Part shown: piece after piece, positions 45,388 to 56,814 of the stretch | How positions within the stretch are numbered: position 1 is the first letter of the stretch | Layout: each line of letters starts with the position of its first letter | DNA from: Roridomyces roridus | Taxonomy: Eukaryota; Basidiomycota; Agaricomycetes; Agaricales; Mycenaceae | NCBI GenBank assembly: GCA_029378245.1 | Contig: JARKIF010000001.1 | Coordinates: 2,976,001-3,040,000, forward strand | Direction of reading: 5' to 3' | DNA length: 64,000 bases | The notes under the pieces: generated by a model | Told to the model about the DNA's origin: nothing | Database searches by the model: none | Seen by the model: the letters and a program-made list of their open reading frames with translations, nothing else | Program-made: the position numbers and the translations under genes

Positions 45388-47608
45388 CTACAAATACGTC
45401 CCAATCGCCCAGTTCACCGGAATATTTGTAGCATTGTACTCGAAGAAAGTTGGTTTCACGCGTCGGCCAGGACCAAACGCGTCCTGTGCCGCTGAAGCCA
45501 ACTTGATCAGGATCGGTTCGCTGAACGCTGTTCCGACAAAGGAGAGGCCGAATGGTGTATCTAGGAAATTCGCATCAGTATTAAGTACTTGGTTGAATAG
45601 CATTTATGTACGCACGCCAGTCGTCGATTCCAACAGGAACAGTGATTATGGGGTATCCAGCCTGCGCGGGGATGTTGGTCCCAGCGCCGTTGTCGTCTGA
45701 GGGGATGAGCAGCGCGTCCAAGTGGACTTGAGTTCCGTCAGCCAAGATCGGGTTCAAGGCAAAGTCGATCCCCTCGGCGCGTGAGGTGCGTTGACACCAC
45801 GTCTGTTGGATTTGATTCTCGCCTTGAATTAGAACTAGAAAGAGCGAGCAGTTTACGTACGAGAGCTTGTTGGTACGTCGAGTTCTGGATGCCCTTGGTT
45901 GCGAGTGAAGCGAGGAGACCGTCTTGCCCAGAAGCGAAAGCTGCTGCGGTATCCTAGCTATGGTGAGCAGGGACCTCGGGAATGTGGGACAAAAACTCAC
46001 AGGCTCACCGCCCTCGCTGGCCAAGTTCTGCGGAGCATCGTTGAACGCGACTAGATCTTCTAGCGAGCGGATCGTGGTGTTGCCGAGCTCTGAGAGGTAC
46101 GCTGCGAGATTGTTGTAAAAGTCGACCTATAACATTTCTAGTGGGTAGTTGGAATATGGAGGGAAAGACTAACATTGACAACGGTGATTTCGCTCTGGTT
46201 TGCTGGTCCAAATGCCCAATTCCATCTGTGGAAAGTTGAGCATTTTACCAGGCGAAAAAGAGAAGACAAACCCATCCGGAGAGACGATTTCTTCGACGTA
46301 TTTGTAGTTTGTATTGTTGTACACTTGGACGCCATTCTAAGATGAACATTAGACCATTTCGAACGAGCAAATTGATTTAAGTACCTGTTTGAGAATCTCC
46401 ACCGCTTCGAGAAGGGCGGGAATTTGAAGGGAAGTTGTTTTTCCTTGCCAAAGTCTTTCCCAGGGTATGCCGACCTTCGTCCCCTTGAGCGCAGTCTTGT
46501 TCGAAACAAATTGGACATAGTCTGTTTGGTCAGTGAATAGTTGAAGCGGAATTGATGAAATACTTTTTGGTGTCTTGCCCAGCTGCGCCAACGTCGCCTC
46601 GTCCCGATAATCAAACCCAAAAATGGCATCCAGCGCATACGCCGCGTCTTCAACACTGCGACCGAACGTGCCCACCGTGTCCTGATGCCCACTCTCGGGA
46701 ATTATACCCGCCCTGCTGGTGAGCCCGACAGTGGGCTTGATGCCGACAATGTTGGCGCGCTCGGCGGGGGAGATGACCGAACCGTCCGTCTCGGTGCCAA
46801 ATGCGACGGTAACCATGTTTGTAGTGACCGAGTGGCCGGCTGGAACCTTTTAGAAAGTGGGACATGCGACGGTAATGAGAGACTTACAACCACTGGACGA
46901 TCCACCCGGCTCTTGAGTGAGATTGTACGAGTTTCGGACCTGGCCACCTCGAGCACTATACCCCTCTGAATAATCCGTGCTGCGCATATCAGCCCACTCG
47001 CTCATCCCCGCGTGTCCCAAGATAACAGCTCCTGGAAGGAATTAGCCGAAACAAATTGATACTGAGATTGCACGCGTACCCGCTTGCCTGAGCAGATGAA
47101 CGACATGTGCATCGCGTGGCACGACGCTCCCGACGAGGGCCAAGCTCCCCGCAGTCGTCTGCATTTTATCCGCGGTGGCAAAGTTGTCCTTGACGAGAAC
47201 GACGATCCCATGCATCGGCCCGCGTTTCTTCCCAGCGGCCAACTCTTTATCCAGTGCGTCCGCAATGTCCAACGCGTCTGGGTTGAGCTCCATCACAGCG
47301 CTACGAGAATTCAGCAAAACACAAAGAACGAAAAGATGAAGGCATACTTACTTGACATAAGGGTCGATTTGGGCTATCCGATCGAGATAGCAGGAGACGA
47401 CCTGGCTCACGGTGAGTTTGCCAGAGTCGTACCAGGTTTGTATCTGCGCGACTCCTGCGTCCTCCAAGCGGTGGCCATGGCACGCCGCCATCGGGAAGGG
47501 CTGGACATAATGTGCGGGGTCAGGAACTTGACTGGGCGCGGTGACGTTGGCGCCTTGGACTAGGGCAGAGAAGCCGAGAAGACCAGCAGCCAGTGCGGAG
47601 AAGGGCAT
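45388..47608 (-). CDS. Secreted amidase-signature family hydrolase
   Basis: The start is at 47608 with a signal peptide (MPFSALAAGLLGFSALVQGA). About ten introns. Amidase signature elements come in order: IVVLVKDNFATADKMQTTAG (catalytic Lys), SYNLTQEPGGSSS with the cis-Ser, AFGTETDGSVISPA (nucleophile Ser), VGIKPTVGLTSRAGIIPES, DTVGTFGRSVEDAAYALDAI. The end is GYPIITVPVGIDDW, then FGLSFVGTAFSEPILIKLAS. The Ser-cisSer-Lys triad is complete, so it is probably active. The intron after GGSSS is best read as AGTG|GTTGTA...TTCCAG, giving GSSSAGHS. Such enzymes cleave amides outside the cell; the substrate is not predictable. Confidence 0.85.
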
Positions 47609-48102
47609 GGTCGGAGTCGGACGAAATTGGCAGTTCCGTCGGTGACATGACGAGAAAACTTATCAAGCGATCATGCGGACACCGGGAACTTGAAACATTG
47701 GTGGATTTATCCATTATCGACGCTAGGAGGAGACGGGGCGTCCAAATCTTGGACGTGTTTATCCAGAAACAGAGTCTCATTAGAACATTCTTTGAACTGT
47801 CTCTTGTGGATTTGAAAACGACAGCGACTTGATCTTCCGGGAAATCGCAGCTAGACGGAGTTGAGGGACCATGGTCCATTTTACATCTGGTTCGGCCGAG
47901 ACTTTTCGCAATCCAAGCACTGAGAAACTGCAATCGCGTCTAGCCATGATCGTGGTGGAAAGAAGAGAGATTGAACCGATCACGTGTACGATATACAAAT
48001 GTAAACGCGTACTATACGCGTCCGTGTCGTTGTCGCTTTAAATTTTGACCGATGTCAAGAACAGCAAAAACATTTTATTCGATTATTCTACCTACGACTA
48101 AA
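47609..48102. other. Intergenic, nothing seen
   Basis: 5' flank of the amidase and 3' flank of the disordered protein gene. No coding or repeat signal. Confidence 0.5.
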
Positions 48103-49532
48103 CTACTGAGAGTACTCATATGCATTGTACTTGTTCGGCTGTTTCCTGTCGCGGCGGGTCTGCATCCCGTGAACGGACGGGGAAGCGTGCCCGACATGCG
48201 ACGCGAATTTGGGCTTGCTACCAGAAGCGGACGACGACGGAGGAGTGGCCACAGGCTTGCCCGCCCGACTGCTAACGGCAGCCTTCTTGGTAGGCGTCCG
48301 AGTCGCCGACGCGCGTTCCACACGCTTGCGCTTTTGGAGGACAGGAGGCGCTGAGGCTGATTCGTTCGACCCTTCAACGTTGACAGCCGCCTGCCTGGTC
48401 GAGAGACGCTGAGACTGGCGGGTTGGGGACGCAGGGACGGTTGGGCGCCGCAAGTTGGGACCGTCGAGAAGGCCCTGCTGCCTGGCCATGGCACGCTTCA
48501 ACTCCCATTCAGCCGGCGATGTGGCATCGTAGGGCCAGGCAGAGGAGCGCATGGGGCCTGGGGCAGGAACGGGGGCGGCAGGAACGGGGGCGGCAGGACG
48601 AGGAGTAGGGCTGCGCCTGGTGTAGTAGGGCGCGGCAGGGGTGGCAGACCGACGGTAATCATACGCAGGAGTGACTGAACGACGGGAGGCGGGGGTTACT
48701 GAGCGACGGGAGGCGGGGGTCTCTGAGCGACGGGAAGCGGGAGTGACCGAGCGACGGTCATCGCCACACTGAGAAACGCTGTCGTTGTAAACGTCGTGAG
48801 CGTTGTACTCGTCGAAACCGTCGCTCTCGTAATCCTCCTCTTCCTCGCGGAGGAAAGGAAGATGTTCGTCGGTTAAATTGACCGTCCAGAGATTGTCCAT
48901 AATACCTCCGTCGCCGGCCTCGGAACTGAGCTCGTCGCCAGTCATGTTGGAGAAGTTGGAAGTGTACGAGCTCCGGGAGACGGAGGAGGAAAAAGAGCCG
49001 CGCTGCTGAGGCTGCTGAGCCAGCTGGTTCTGCGCATTGACGGTGCTCCAGAGGGAGTTCGGGTCACTGGGGTTGTACTGCTGCGGCGCACGCGCGAACG
49101 GAAAAACCGAAGTATGAGGGGCGGAGGTAGACCCGACGCGCGTGTCGGTGGAACTACGACTATTGCTGCTGAACCCGAAATCGAAGCTGTCGCTCGACGG
49201 GAGACCGTGTGTGGAACGCACGCTGCGGTTCGAGGGAGTGGCGCGCAAAGCAAATGACTAGACACATGGTCAACACAAGGAGGGTGGCACAGGAAATATA
49301 ACCACGCACGTCACTGGACTGGCTCCCAAGACCATAACTGGCGGACATGGACATGATGGACGCATACGCCTAGAGAAAGCAAGTGTGAATACGAGAAGGG
49401 TGGCACTGAAATAAAGCGACGCACATCATTGGGATTGTGGCGCGAGCGAGGCGGGGCTCCGTTTGAGGACGCGGACATGGAAGAGTAGGCGTTATTGAAA
49501 GAGCCGGAAGAAGAGTAAGAGGGATGAGACAT
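48103..49532 (-). CDS. Disordered Ser/Arg-rich protein with SRRSVTPA repeats
   Basis: Three exons (49532-49425, 49369-49310, 49257-48103) in phase 0 give 440 residues. It is almost wholly low complexity: a Ser/Asn-rich N-terminus, an acidic patch (LREEEEDYESDGFDEYNAHD), at least four near-identical SRRSVTPA units, a Pro/Ala-rich stretch, a basic nuclear-type segment (LQKRKRVERASATRTPTKKA), and the tail QTRRDRKQPNKYNAYEYSQ. S/T-P and R-R-S sites suggest kinase regulation, and it is probably nuclear; both points are inference. Exon 2 with its intron looks like a duplicate of exon 1 with its intron. No known domain. Confidence 0.72.
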
Positions 49533-50115
49533 GGTAATGGACGTGGGGGTTTGTTGGTTAGATTCAGAGGAATGAGACGAGGTGATACGAGAGAGCAATG
49601 AGTGTGCACTGAACCCGGCCTGCGAGTCGAAAAGTGGGGAGATGGTGGTTAGGTGAGAGGGAGGTGGGCAGTCATGTCGGCTATTTAACCGTTCCAGAGG
49701 CACAATGGGCCTCGGGAAGGGTCAAGCGCGCCAGTCCATTTTTGGCATGCAAGTTCGTTCGCATTCTTTGATGGCCCAATTCTACATTGTTCGTCGATCT
49801 GGCCGAGGGCCACGAGACGAGGCTGTACACGGATGAATGCCGCCGCATGGCAGAGTGAGGCGGCGTCTATGCAAAGCGTTCTCGCTGATGTCACTCAACG
49901 TCCAGCTTACCATTTACACTGAATTTATGGTGCGGCGTTGACGGTCACAGTCCACGGGTCCGGAAAACAATGGTCTTGACAAAGTACTTCTCCGCTTCTT
50001 TTGCTCTCGGGCTCGTTGGCAAATAAATCAAATTATTTGGACTCTAGAAATATTCCGAGGCAGCATGAAATAATAAAGAAATCTAGACGCGGACTTCACC
50101 TTGTAAATAATCTAT
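49533..50115. other. Intergenic, nothing seen
   Basis: 5' flank of the disordered protein gene and 3' flank of the DUF829 gene. No supported feature. Confidence 0.5.
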
Positions 50116-51186
50116 CTATGCTACTCTCGCGCAGGCATCGGCCCACACCTTTCTAACCGCCGACCAATACTCCTCCGGATGAAACCGGGCATGCGCCACA
50201 TGCGGGCTCTTCTCGAAACACAACCGTCGGACATCGAGCCCAGCGCTCTCCGACAGCAGAGCGTGCGCCTCGATGTCTTCAGCAGGCACCATCTCATCGC
50301 CGTGGGAGTAAACGTAAAGTCGCGGCGTACGCGCGTCGATCCAGGGCAGAATCCGTGGCCGTCGGAGGGCAATCAGCATCACTGCGATGGGGCTCGGGAT
50401 GCCAAAGATCTGGCCGCGCGTCCAGGCGAAGCAGTAGACGAGGAAGACGATAATCTTTGCGATGCGACGAAATATGGGGCTCTTGATGTGTGCGGTGAGT
50501 GCGTTTTGGGCGCGCCCGAGGGTTTCGCCGCCTGGGGCCGAGTCGATGATTAGGGCGCTGGGGTTGTGGGGTGCATGCTCGGCCATGTTCTTGTTCCATA
50601 AAGAGATGGCGCGGTTGAATGCGAGGAGGTGTAGCGCCCCGCCTGCGAGAACATGAGATTACATTTTGGTCCACATTTATGACTGACCATTGGAAAAACT
50701 GTGCGTCAAGATCCGTTGGCGGTTCTCGAGGCACCCCAGAGACTCAATGACTTCGCACATAGGTTTAAATTGCGCGTCCTACTCGACTTGTTAACAAGTT
50801 CTTTCACGATAACAAGAAAGACTTGCCATAGTACTGTTGGACGCACAGAAGATATGGAGCTCGCTGCGGACGAGGAAGATGGTCGACCCTGGGTATATTT
50901 CCCTGTATGACGAGACGTATTTCTTCAAGTGGGACATTCTTGCAGACATCCAGCCAAAGATGACTACGACGCTGTTACGTGGCCACTCAGTCTGGGTCCA
51001 GTGAACGTAGAGGGAACATACGTCGGGTCGTTTGGCGATGCGGGCACGGCGTCCGAAGACGGTCCCTGTATGAAGACATGTCGGCCCAGAGGCGTGAGGG
51101 AGGAGGAGGACGTGGTCGGCATACAAGGAAGGAAGGAAGCTCGTGATTGGCGGTATCACCGCCGTAAGCGGTATAATGATCCCCAA
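50116..51186 (-). CDS. DUF829/TMEM53-type alpha/beta hydrolase-like protein
   Basis: Exons read, in order: RNSVVVIFGWMSARMSHLKK, YVSSYREIYPGSTIFLVRS (first exon), MCEVIESLGCLENRQRI with THSFSNGGALHLLAFN (the G-x-S-like FSNGG elbow, split by an intron at 50645-50690), ALIIDSAPGG, a hydrophobic stretch (IIVFLVYCFAWTRGQIFG), YVYSHGDEMVPAEDIEAHA and SPHVAHARFHPEEYW with the final His. This is the order of the TMEM53/DUF829 family, nuclear-envelope-linked in animals and uncharacterised in fungi. The exact 5' end and the first intron near 50.8 kb are uncertain. Confidence 0.75.
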
Positions 51187-51352
51187 TCACGGAACTTAGA
51201 AGGGGTTGAACATGTTCGCGTGGGGTTCAACAGCTGGGGGAAAATTGTTCGCTGGGGAATATATACGTGGCTGCCTAACGAGAGAGAAATGATAATACAT
51301 TCGAATATTCCCGGTCAGATATCACAAGAAATTGCGTTCACTTCCAATGCAG

Positions 51353-52785
51353 CTACTGCGCTGCCGACCGCCCGTATTCCGACTCCCAAATTTCTCCAAT
51401 CTCCTTCAAAACCTCGTCGCTCACATCAGTCCATCCGTCCTCCTCCTCGAGTTCCTCCACCCACCGGCGCGGAACGAAATCAAAGCGATCCCCAGCCCAT
51501 GCCCCTCGATGAATATCTCCAGTGTAGGACATGGCAACGGAAGAGTCGGATGAAAAACAGATCCGGCTCAACAAAATCTCGTTGAAGTCAATGCCGTCCC
51601 GACCCTTCACGTTGTTGATATTGGTCGTATTCTTCCACTCGGTGAGTGCCGCTCCACGGACAAACTGGCGGCGCGAGAGGTTGCGGATGACATGGGAGGA
51701 TCGAAGGAAGGGTAATTCAAAAGACCAGTCCACGAGTGGAAAACCATGTAGTCTGGATCCCAAGATCGTTCGGTTCCGAGTCCTTGGCCGCGTTCGAGTA
51801 CGTCGTACATTATGCAGAGAGGTAATCTGGTGTCAGTGACCCGAGCCATGCGCCATTTGCGATATTGGCATACATCAGACTTTTGACATGAAACTTGTGA
51901 GCTTGTACAAGCTCATTCAAGCTCACAAGCTTCTGCCAAATCGCCGCAAGCTCACAAGCTCACAAGCCAGGTCCCGAAATCCACAAGGTCTGCCGTTCGA
52001 CTCCTGGAAAGTGCAAATTTTTATTTATTCTTGGCCGCTCCTGCATTTACCTTTGTGCTCAATGGATTCAAGGGCTGTCCTGCTGTTTACAGAATTATTT
52101 CTGAGCTGTAATTTGGTTTTTTCAGATGCATTGTTCATTGGAATCGAGCTTGCGAGCTTGTGCGGCAAGCTGCCAAGCCCCACAAGTCCACAAGATGATT
52201 GTCAAAACACTGATGTAAGGAACCGTCCTTGTGGAACTCCTCATCTTCATCTGGAGTGAGGAGGTTCTCTGGCAGGTCTCTGGGGGCAAGATAATCGCCA
52301 ACGCAGATGATACGATCCCCCGCCCATGAGCGAGCAGCGGCCGCAATCGCGAGTCGGCGGTATAGCTCGTGTCGCGCAATCTCCCACAGGTGCTGGCAGG
52401 TCATGCCCAGATACGTGACTTGGACCACATCTCTAGCAGACGACAATATGTTCTCGATAATTTCATTAGGGATCTTGAAGAGGTGGGAGCTAGACATGCA
52501 ATTCAGGACGCAAATTCGCCTGCAGGGGAAAGTATCTTACCTCTGGTCGGCTCTCTGAGGGAAGCGAAAGATCTTGTCTCGCAAGAGAATGAACTCATTT
52601 TTGAACACGGCACCAGGTTCAATTGCGCGAATAAGACTATCGCAAGGAGGGAGTTTTGGTGGATTAGTCAAGCCCAAGGCGAAGGTAAGAGTGTTTGGTG
52701 CTCGGAAGAGCCACTCTCCGAGCTTCCCCCAACCTCCCAAGGACTCGCACTTGTCCAGATTTACGACCATCCAATACTGACCCAT
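51353..52785 (-). pseudogene. MGQYW-family F-box-like protein split by a MITE (copy b)
   Basis: Exon 1 (52785-52537, MGQYWMVVNLDKCESLGGWG) and the F-box-like start of exon 2 (HLFKIPNEIIENILSSA, CQHLWEIARHELYRRLA, ENLLTPDEDEEFH) are good. At 52216 the coding sequence meets the 343-bp MITE, and resumes beyond it near 51872 (the CQYRKW area). Further on, a one-base loss in a T-run near 51735 puts VDWSFELPFL and the conserved C-terminus (AGDRFDFVPRRWVEEL, DGWTDVSDEVLKEIGEIW) in another frame. It is doubly disrupted, so almost surely non-functional. Confidence 0.8.
51873..52215. mobile_element. 343-bp MITE-like element, copy 2
   Basis: Same length, ends and interior as the copy at 29736-30078. 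Here the flanking 2-base duplication is TA on both sides. It lies inside the coding part of MGQYW-family copy b, so it moved after that copy arose. Few differences separate the two elements, which argues for fairly recent activity of an autonomous partner elsewhere in the genome. Confidence 0.85.
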
Positions 52786-52931
52786 TGCGAGATGTGGAGG
52801 TTAGGAGAAAGTGGGTCCCTGATCGATCGCCTGCACGTGTTCTCAGCCGACGGCCAACTGCGTTCACAAAAGAGGTCAGGCAGGCCGCAAGAGTAGTAGT
52901 ATTGAGATCTTTGCAGAGAATCACATATTTC

Positions 52932-53708
52932 CTAACAACGAACAAACTCAGCTGCGAGGCATACTTCGAATATGAGTTCGTCCGGATACCTCTCGGGAAC
53001 CCCCTCTTTCTCGAACAACTCCCAGAAGTCCTCGGTGTCGCGGAGATTGGAGAAATAAGCCTGGGTATACTCCCAGTACTCCGGATACCAACCCGACATC
53101 TCCCAGTCCACAATCCCCACAATTCGCGATCCGCTGACCAGGATGTTGCGGGGAGCCAAGTCGCAGTGGGTAAAGACAGTACGGCAGGTGCGTGACGCAC
53201 AACGCTGGAGAGCAGAAGCGTGTCTCTCGTACTTGTCACGCTTATTTTCCAAGATCCAGCTTCTCCCCAATAAGAGTTGAAACTCGGAAACAGTGTCGAA
53301 CCTGAAGCCTTCACCGCCCCGGACGCGAAAATCGTGGCAGAGGCCCCCGTTAACCGCCTCAACAGCACCCGGGTGAGGGGGCTTCAGTGCTCGAAGCTGG
53401 CCGATGTAATCGCGCAGCTGGTGAACAACGGCCAACCGCTCCTGTGGCCCCAAGGTTTTCCACGCCACCTCGAGTTCTATCCCATCCACGTAGTCCATGA
53501 CCAGATACTGGTATCCGTAACCGTCCTTGTAGAGATGATGGACTCGAGGAACGGGAATGGAGGTATTGGCCGCGATATAGTCGAGTGTGAGGGCTTCGGT
53601 GGGTATCGTGTGCCGTGTGGTCTTGACGACGCGTGTGCGGCTGATACGGTTGATTGGCCAGCGTTTCTTGTATGTTTGGTGACCATAAATCAGCTTAATC
53701 TTGAACAA
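52932..53708 (-). CDS. APH-like (aminoglycoside phosphotransferase/choline kinase fold) protein
   Basis: The single frame 53708-52932 shows, in order: RISRTRVVKTTRH, ALTLDYIAANTSIPVPRVHH, YLVMDYVDGIELEVAW (hinge), VFTHCDLAPRNILVSGSRIV (catalytic loop H-x-D-x-x-x-x-N), GIVDWEMSGWYPEYWEYTQ (metal-binding D-x-E region). The catalytic Asp and Asn are kept. Expanded fungal APH-like families act on small molecules or are uncharacterised; resistance should not be assumed. The 5' end is uncertain: a short exon may lie near 53.78 kb. It sits on the same strand between copies b and c of the MGQYW array. Confidence 0.78.
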   Translation of the reverse strand: MFKIKLIYGHQTYKKRWPINRISRTRVVKTTRHTIPTEALTLDYIAANTSIPVPRVHHLYKDGYGYQYLVMDYVDGIELEVAWKTLGPQERLAVVHQLRDYIGQLRALKPPHPGAVEAVNGGLCHDFRVRGGEGFRFDTVSEFQLLLGRSWILENKRDKYERHASALQRCASRTCRTVFTHCDLAPRNILVSGSRIVGIVDWEMSGWYPEYWEYTQAYFSNLRDTEDFWELFEKEGVPERYPDELIFEVCLAAEFVRC

Positions 53709-54122
53709 CAGCGAGGTTAAAGGCCCGAGTCGTTGAGCGACTCGCCAGTCTCTCCGAGCCTGGTCATCGTCATGGTGTTCGCTCTATGTTGATAAGTGGG
53801 TGAATTCTGGATTCACTGCTGTGGCTCACCTTTGAAGGCATGGTCCATGGAGAGCCAATCTCAGAGTCCAAGTTGGGGTGTCGAAAACGCAAGAAGAGAA
53901 GGGTGTTGTGTGACTGTCACGGTTTGTCGGTCCAGATCCGCGATTGTGAGATGAAGCCAGGGTACACGAATACGACTCGCGAATAATTGAACAAGCGAAT
54001 TCTGCGATTATACATTCAATTGCCACAGCTTGGTAGGGTTACGACGAAAGGGAAAATACATTTGTAAAATTACAGCAGCTGCGTTTGAAAACTCGTGGAG
54101 GGATGCCCAAGATACTTAGCAC
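53709..54122. other. 5' flank of the APH-like gene
   Basis: It may contain a short leader exon on the minus strand near 53776 (ATGACGATGACC), but that frame closes within 20 codons and no splice joining it is convincing. Confidence 0.4.
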
Positions 54123-55178
54123 CTATGCCGCTGCAGCTCGCGCTGACCGCCCGAATTCCAACTCCCAGATTTCTTCAATCTCATTCAGAGCCTCGTCGCT
54201 CACATCAGTCCACCCTTCGTCCTCCTTGAGTCCCTCCGCCCACTCGCACGTAACAAAATCGAAACGATCCCCAGCCCATACGCCACGGTGAAGATCACCC
54301 TTGTATGCAATGGATGTGTAAGAGTCGGACGACCAGCAAATTCCGCTCAACAAAATCTCGTTGAGGGTAATCTTGTCCGTCTCGTTGATGTCTGTCATCC
54401 CCTTCCACTTCTCGACTGCTGCTCCACGGACAAACTGGCGGCTCGAGAGGTTGCGGAGGATACTGGAGGGCCCGAGGTAGGGCAACTCGTAAGACCAGTC
54501 TATGAGGGAGTAGAAGACGTGGTAGTCGAGTTGCCCCATGAATGTTCCTGGAAATATCTGGCTGCCAGCGCGACCTCCATTATGTTGAGAGGCTGCTTGT
54601 GACCAACGACTGGAGCCTTACGCCATGGATACTGGCACATGTACAGGCCTGGACAGAATTTCTCCTTTTCATCCGGAGTGAGCAGGTTCTCCGCCAGGTC
54701 GCCCGAGCCTACATGGCCAATGAAAATGACACGGTCCCCCACCCAAGAGAGCGCGGCGGCCGCACTCGCGATTCGGTGGTATAGCTCGGGTCGCGCCATC
54801 ATCCAGAGGTACTGGCACGTCGTGCCCAGATAGACCACCTGCAGAATATCTTCAAAGCAGGAGAAGATTTCTGCGAGCAGTTCGTTAGGGAGCTTCACAA
54901 GTGGGGAGCTACTTGACTGATGTTAGGCGGCCTCCCCTTGGAAAAGTATAAAAGTTACCTCTGGGGTATTCTCTGATGGAAGCGAAGTCGTTTTCCGCCA
55001 GGCTCGTCAAAGGCGGCGCCGGGTTCCACTGCACGAATGAGGCTGTCGCAACCGGGTCCGTCGCAGCCAAGGCGAAAAGAAGGTCCTTTGGCGCGTTGAA
55101 GAGCCATTCGGGGACTTTGCCCCAGCATTCCAAGGTCTCGCCTTTGTCGAGGTTGACGACTTCCCAGTACTGGCCCAT
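54123..55178 (-). pseudogene. MGQYW-family F-box-like protein, two frameshifts (copy c)
   Basis: The start at 55178 is MGQYWEVVNLDKGETLECWG. Within exon 1 the homologous frame changes near 55060 (CDSLIRAVEPGAAFDEPGG lies in another frame). Exon 2 opens with LVKLPNELLAEIFSCFED and runs to about 54555, where a one-base shift is needed to reach GQLDYHVFYSLIDWSYELPY and the conserved end (AGDRFDFVTCEWAEGLKEDE). Two independent shifts relative to copy e make it a pseudogene. Confidence 0.72.
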
Positions 55179-55486
55179 TGCAGGATGACGGTGGTGTTGC
55201 AGTGGTGGAAGTGGTTTTGTGGCGGTGATCCGGCAATCACATCATTCTGCCGGCAGCAGTGATTCATACCCGAGAGGAAAAGACCGGCGCACGCTGAGAG
55301 ATTCTGACAGCGCACCCTCAGGTTTCCCTTTGTCCGAACCTTGAAAGGAGTTGCGGCACAAGACAAAGGAAGTAGCGTAGAAATACAACGAAATTCTTCC
55401 TTCTGGCTCATCTGGACTGCCCGAATTCCGACATGGAAAGTCGTGGAGCGTCAGGAGCGATGCCCAGTGGCAGGATGCCATCCCAC

Positions 55487-56585
55487 CTATGCCTCTACAG
55501 CTCGCGTAGACCGCCCGAATTCAGATTCCCAGATTTCTCCAATCTCCTTCAGGACCTCGTCGCTCACGTCAGTCCACCCTTGGTCCTCCTCGAGTCCCTC
55601 CGCCCACTCGCGCGGAACAAAATCGAAACGATGCCCAGCCCATACGCCACGATGGAGATCCACCTCGTATGCCATGGACACGGAAGGGTCGGACGAGCAA
55701 CAAATGCGGCTCAACACAATCTCGGCGTGGGTAATCTTGTCCGCCTCGTCAATGTCTGTCGTCTCCTTCCAGTCCTCGAGTGCCATCCCACGGACAAACT
55801 GGCGGCGAGAGAGGTTGCGGAGGACCGTGTCGCGCTGGAGCCAGGGCAATTTGAACGACCAGTCTACGAGGTACTGGAAAACGCGGTAGTCGACGTGCCA
55901 AAGGAATTTATGAGGGAACTTCAACTTGAGGATGCCGAACTCGGCCTCCATGATGCGGAGGGGTTGTCTCTGGCCAACGACTCGAGCCTCGCTCCATGGA
56001 TACTCGTACAAAGAATCGTATTCGTGAAATTCCCCCTTGTCATCTGCGGTGAGCAGGTTTTCCGGCAGATCCTCCGTGGCAAGATAATCGCCGATGCAGA
56101 TGACGCGGTCCCCCGCCCAAGAGAGCGCAGCCGCCGCAATCGTGAGTCGGTGATATAGCTCATGCCGCGCGACGTCCCAGAGGTCCTGGCACGTCAAGCC
56201 CAGAAAGACGACCTGGAGATCCTCTTTGCAAGCGGAGAAGATTTCAGCGATAAGTTCTTTAGGGATCTTGAAGAGTGGGGAGCTAGAAGTGGCGTTAGCC
56301 TTGGCCTTCAGTGAGAATTGATGGAGTCACCTCTGCTCGATCCTCTGCCGGAAATGGAACCGTTTTCCCTCGGACCCGTCGTAGTAGCCGTCGTCAAAAG
56401 GGGCGCCGGGTTCCACTGCACGAATGAGACTGTCGCAATCAGGGAGTTTCGGCTGGCCCGTCAAGCCCAAGGTGAAAAGAATGGACTTGTTTGACGCTTG
56501 AGGGAGCCACTCTCCGATCGAGTTGACCCCAGCCTCCCAAGGTCTCGCATTTATCGAGGTTGACGACCATCCAGTACTGCCCCAT
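55487..56585 (-). pseudogene. MGQYW-family F-box-like protein, one frameshift (copy d)
   Basis: The start at 56585 is MGQYWMVVNLDKCETLGGWG. Right after it the frame must shift near 56520 to reach IGEWLPQASNKSILF, CDSLIRAVEPGAPF and the exon end RIEQ. The intron to exon 2 (FKIPKELIAEIFSACKEDL) is normal, and all of exon 2 is open to 55487, including SRRQFVRGMALEDWKETTDI and VWAGHRFDFVPREWAEGLEE. One small indel in exon 1 is the only lesion, so this is the copy most likely to be either a very young pseudogene or a sequencing artefact. Confidence 0.68.
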
Positions 56586-56814
56586 TGTGAGATGACGGTG
56601 GTGGAGGTCAGGAGGAGGAAGGTGATCCGGCCGCGGCAATCAAGCACGGGAGTCTTCGGCAAGTCTTGGACAAAGACTGAGAGATTCTGACGACGTGCCC
56701 TCAACTTTTTCTTTGAACAAATGGATTGCCGGACAAAACAAAGTAAGATTAAGATTAAGAAAGGCCAAAGAAGCGTAGAAATGCAACAAATTCTTCTTGC
56801 ACGATGAGGAGAGC

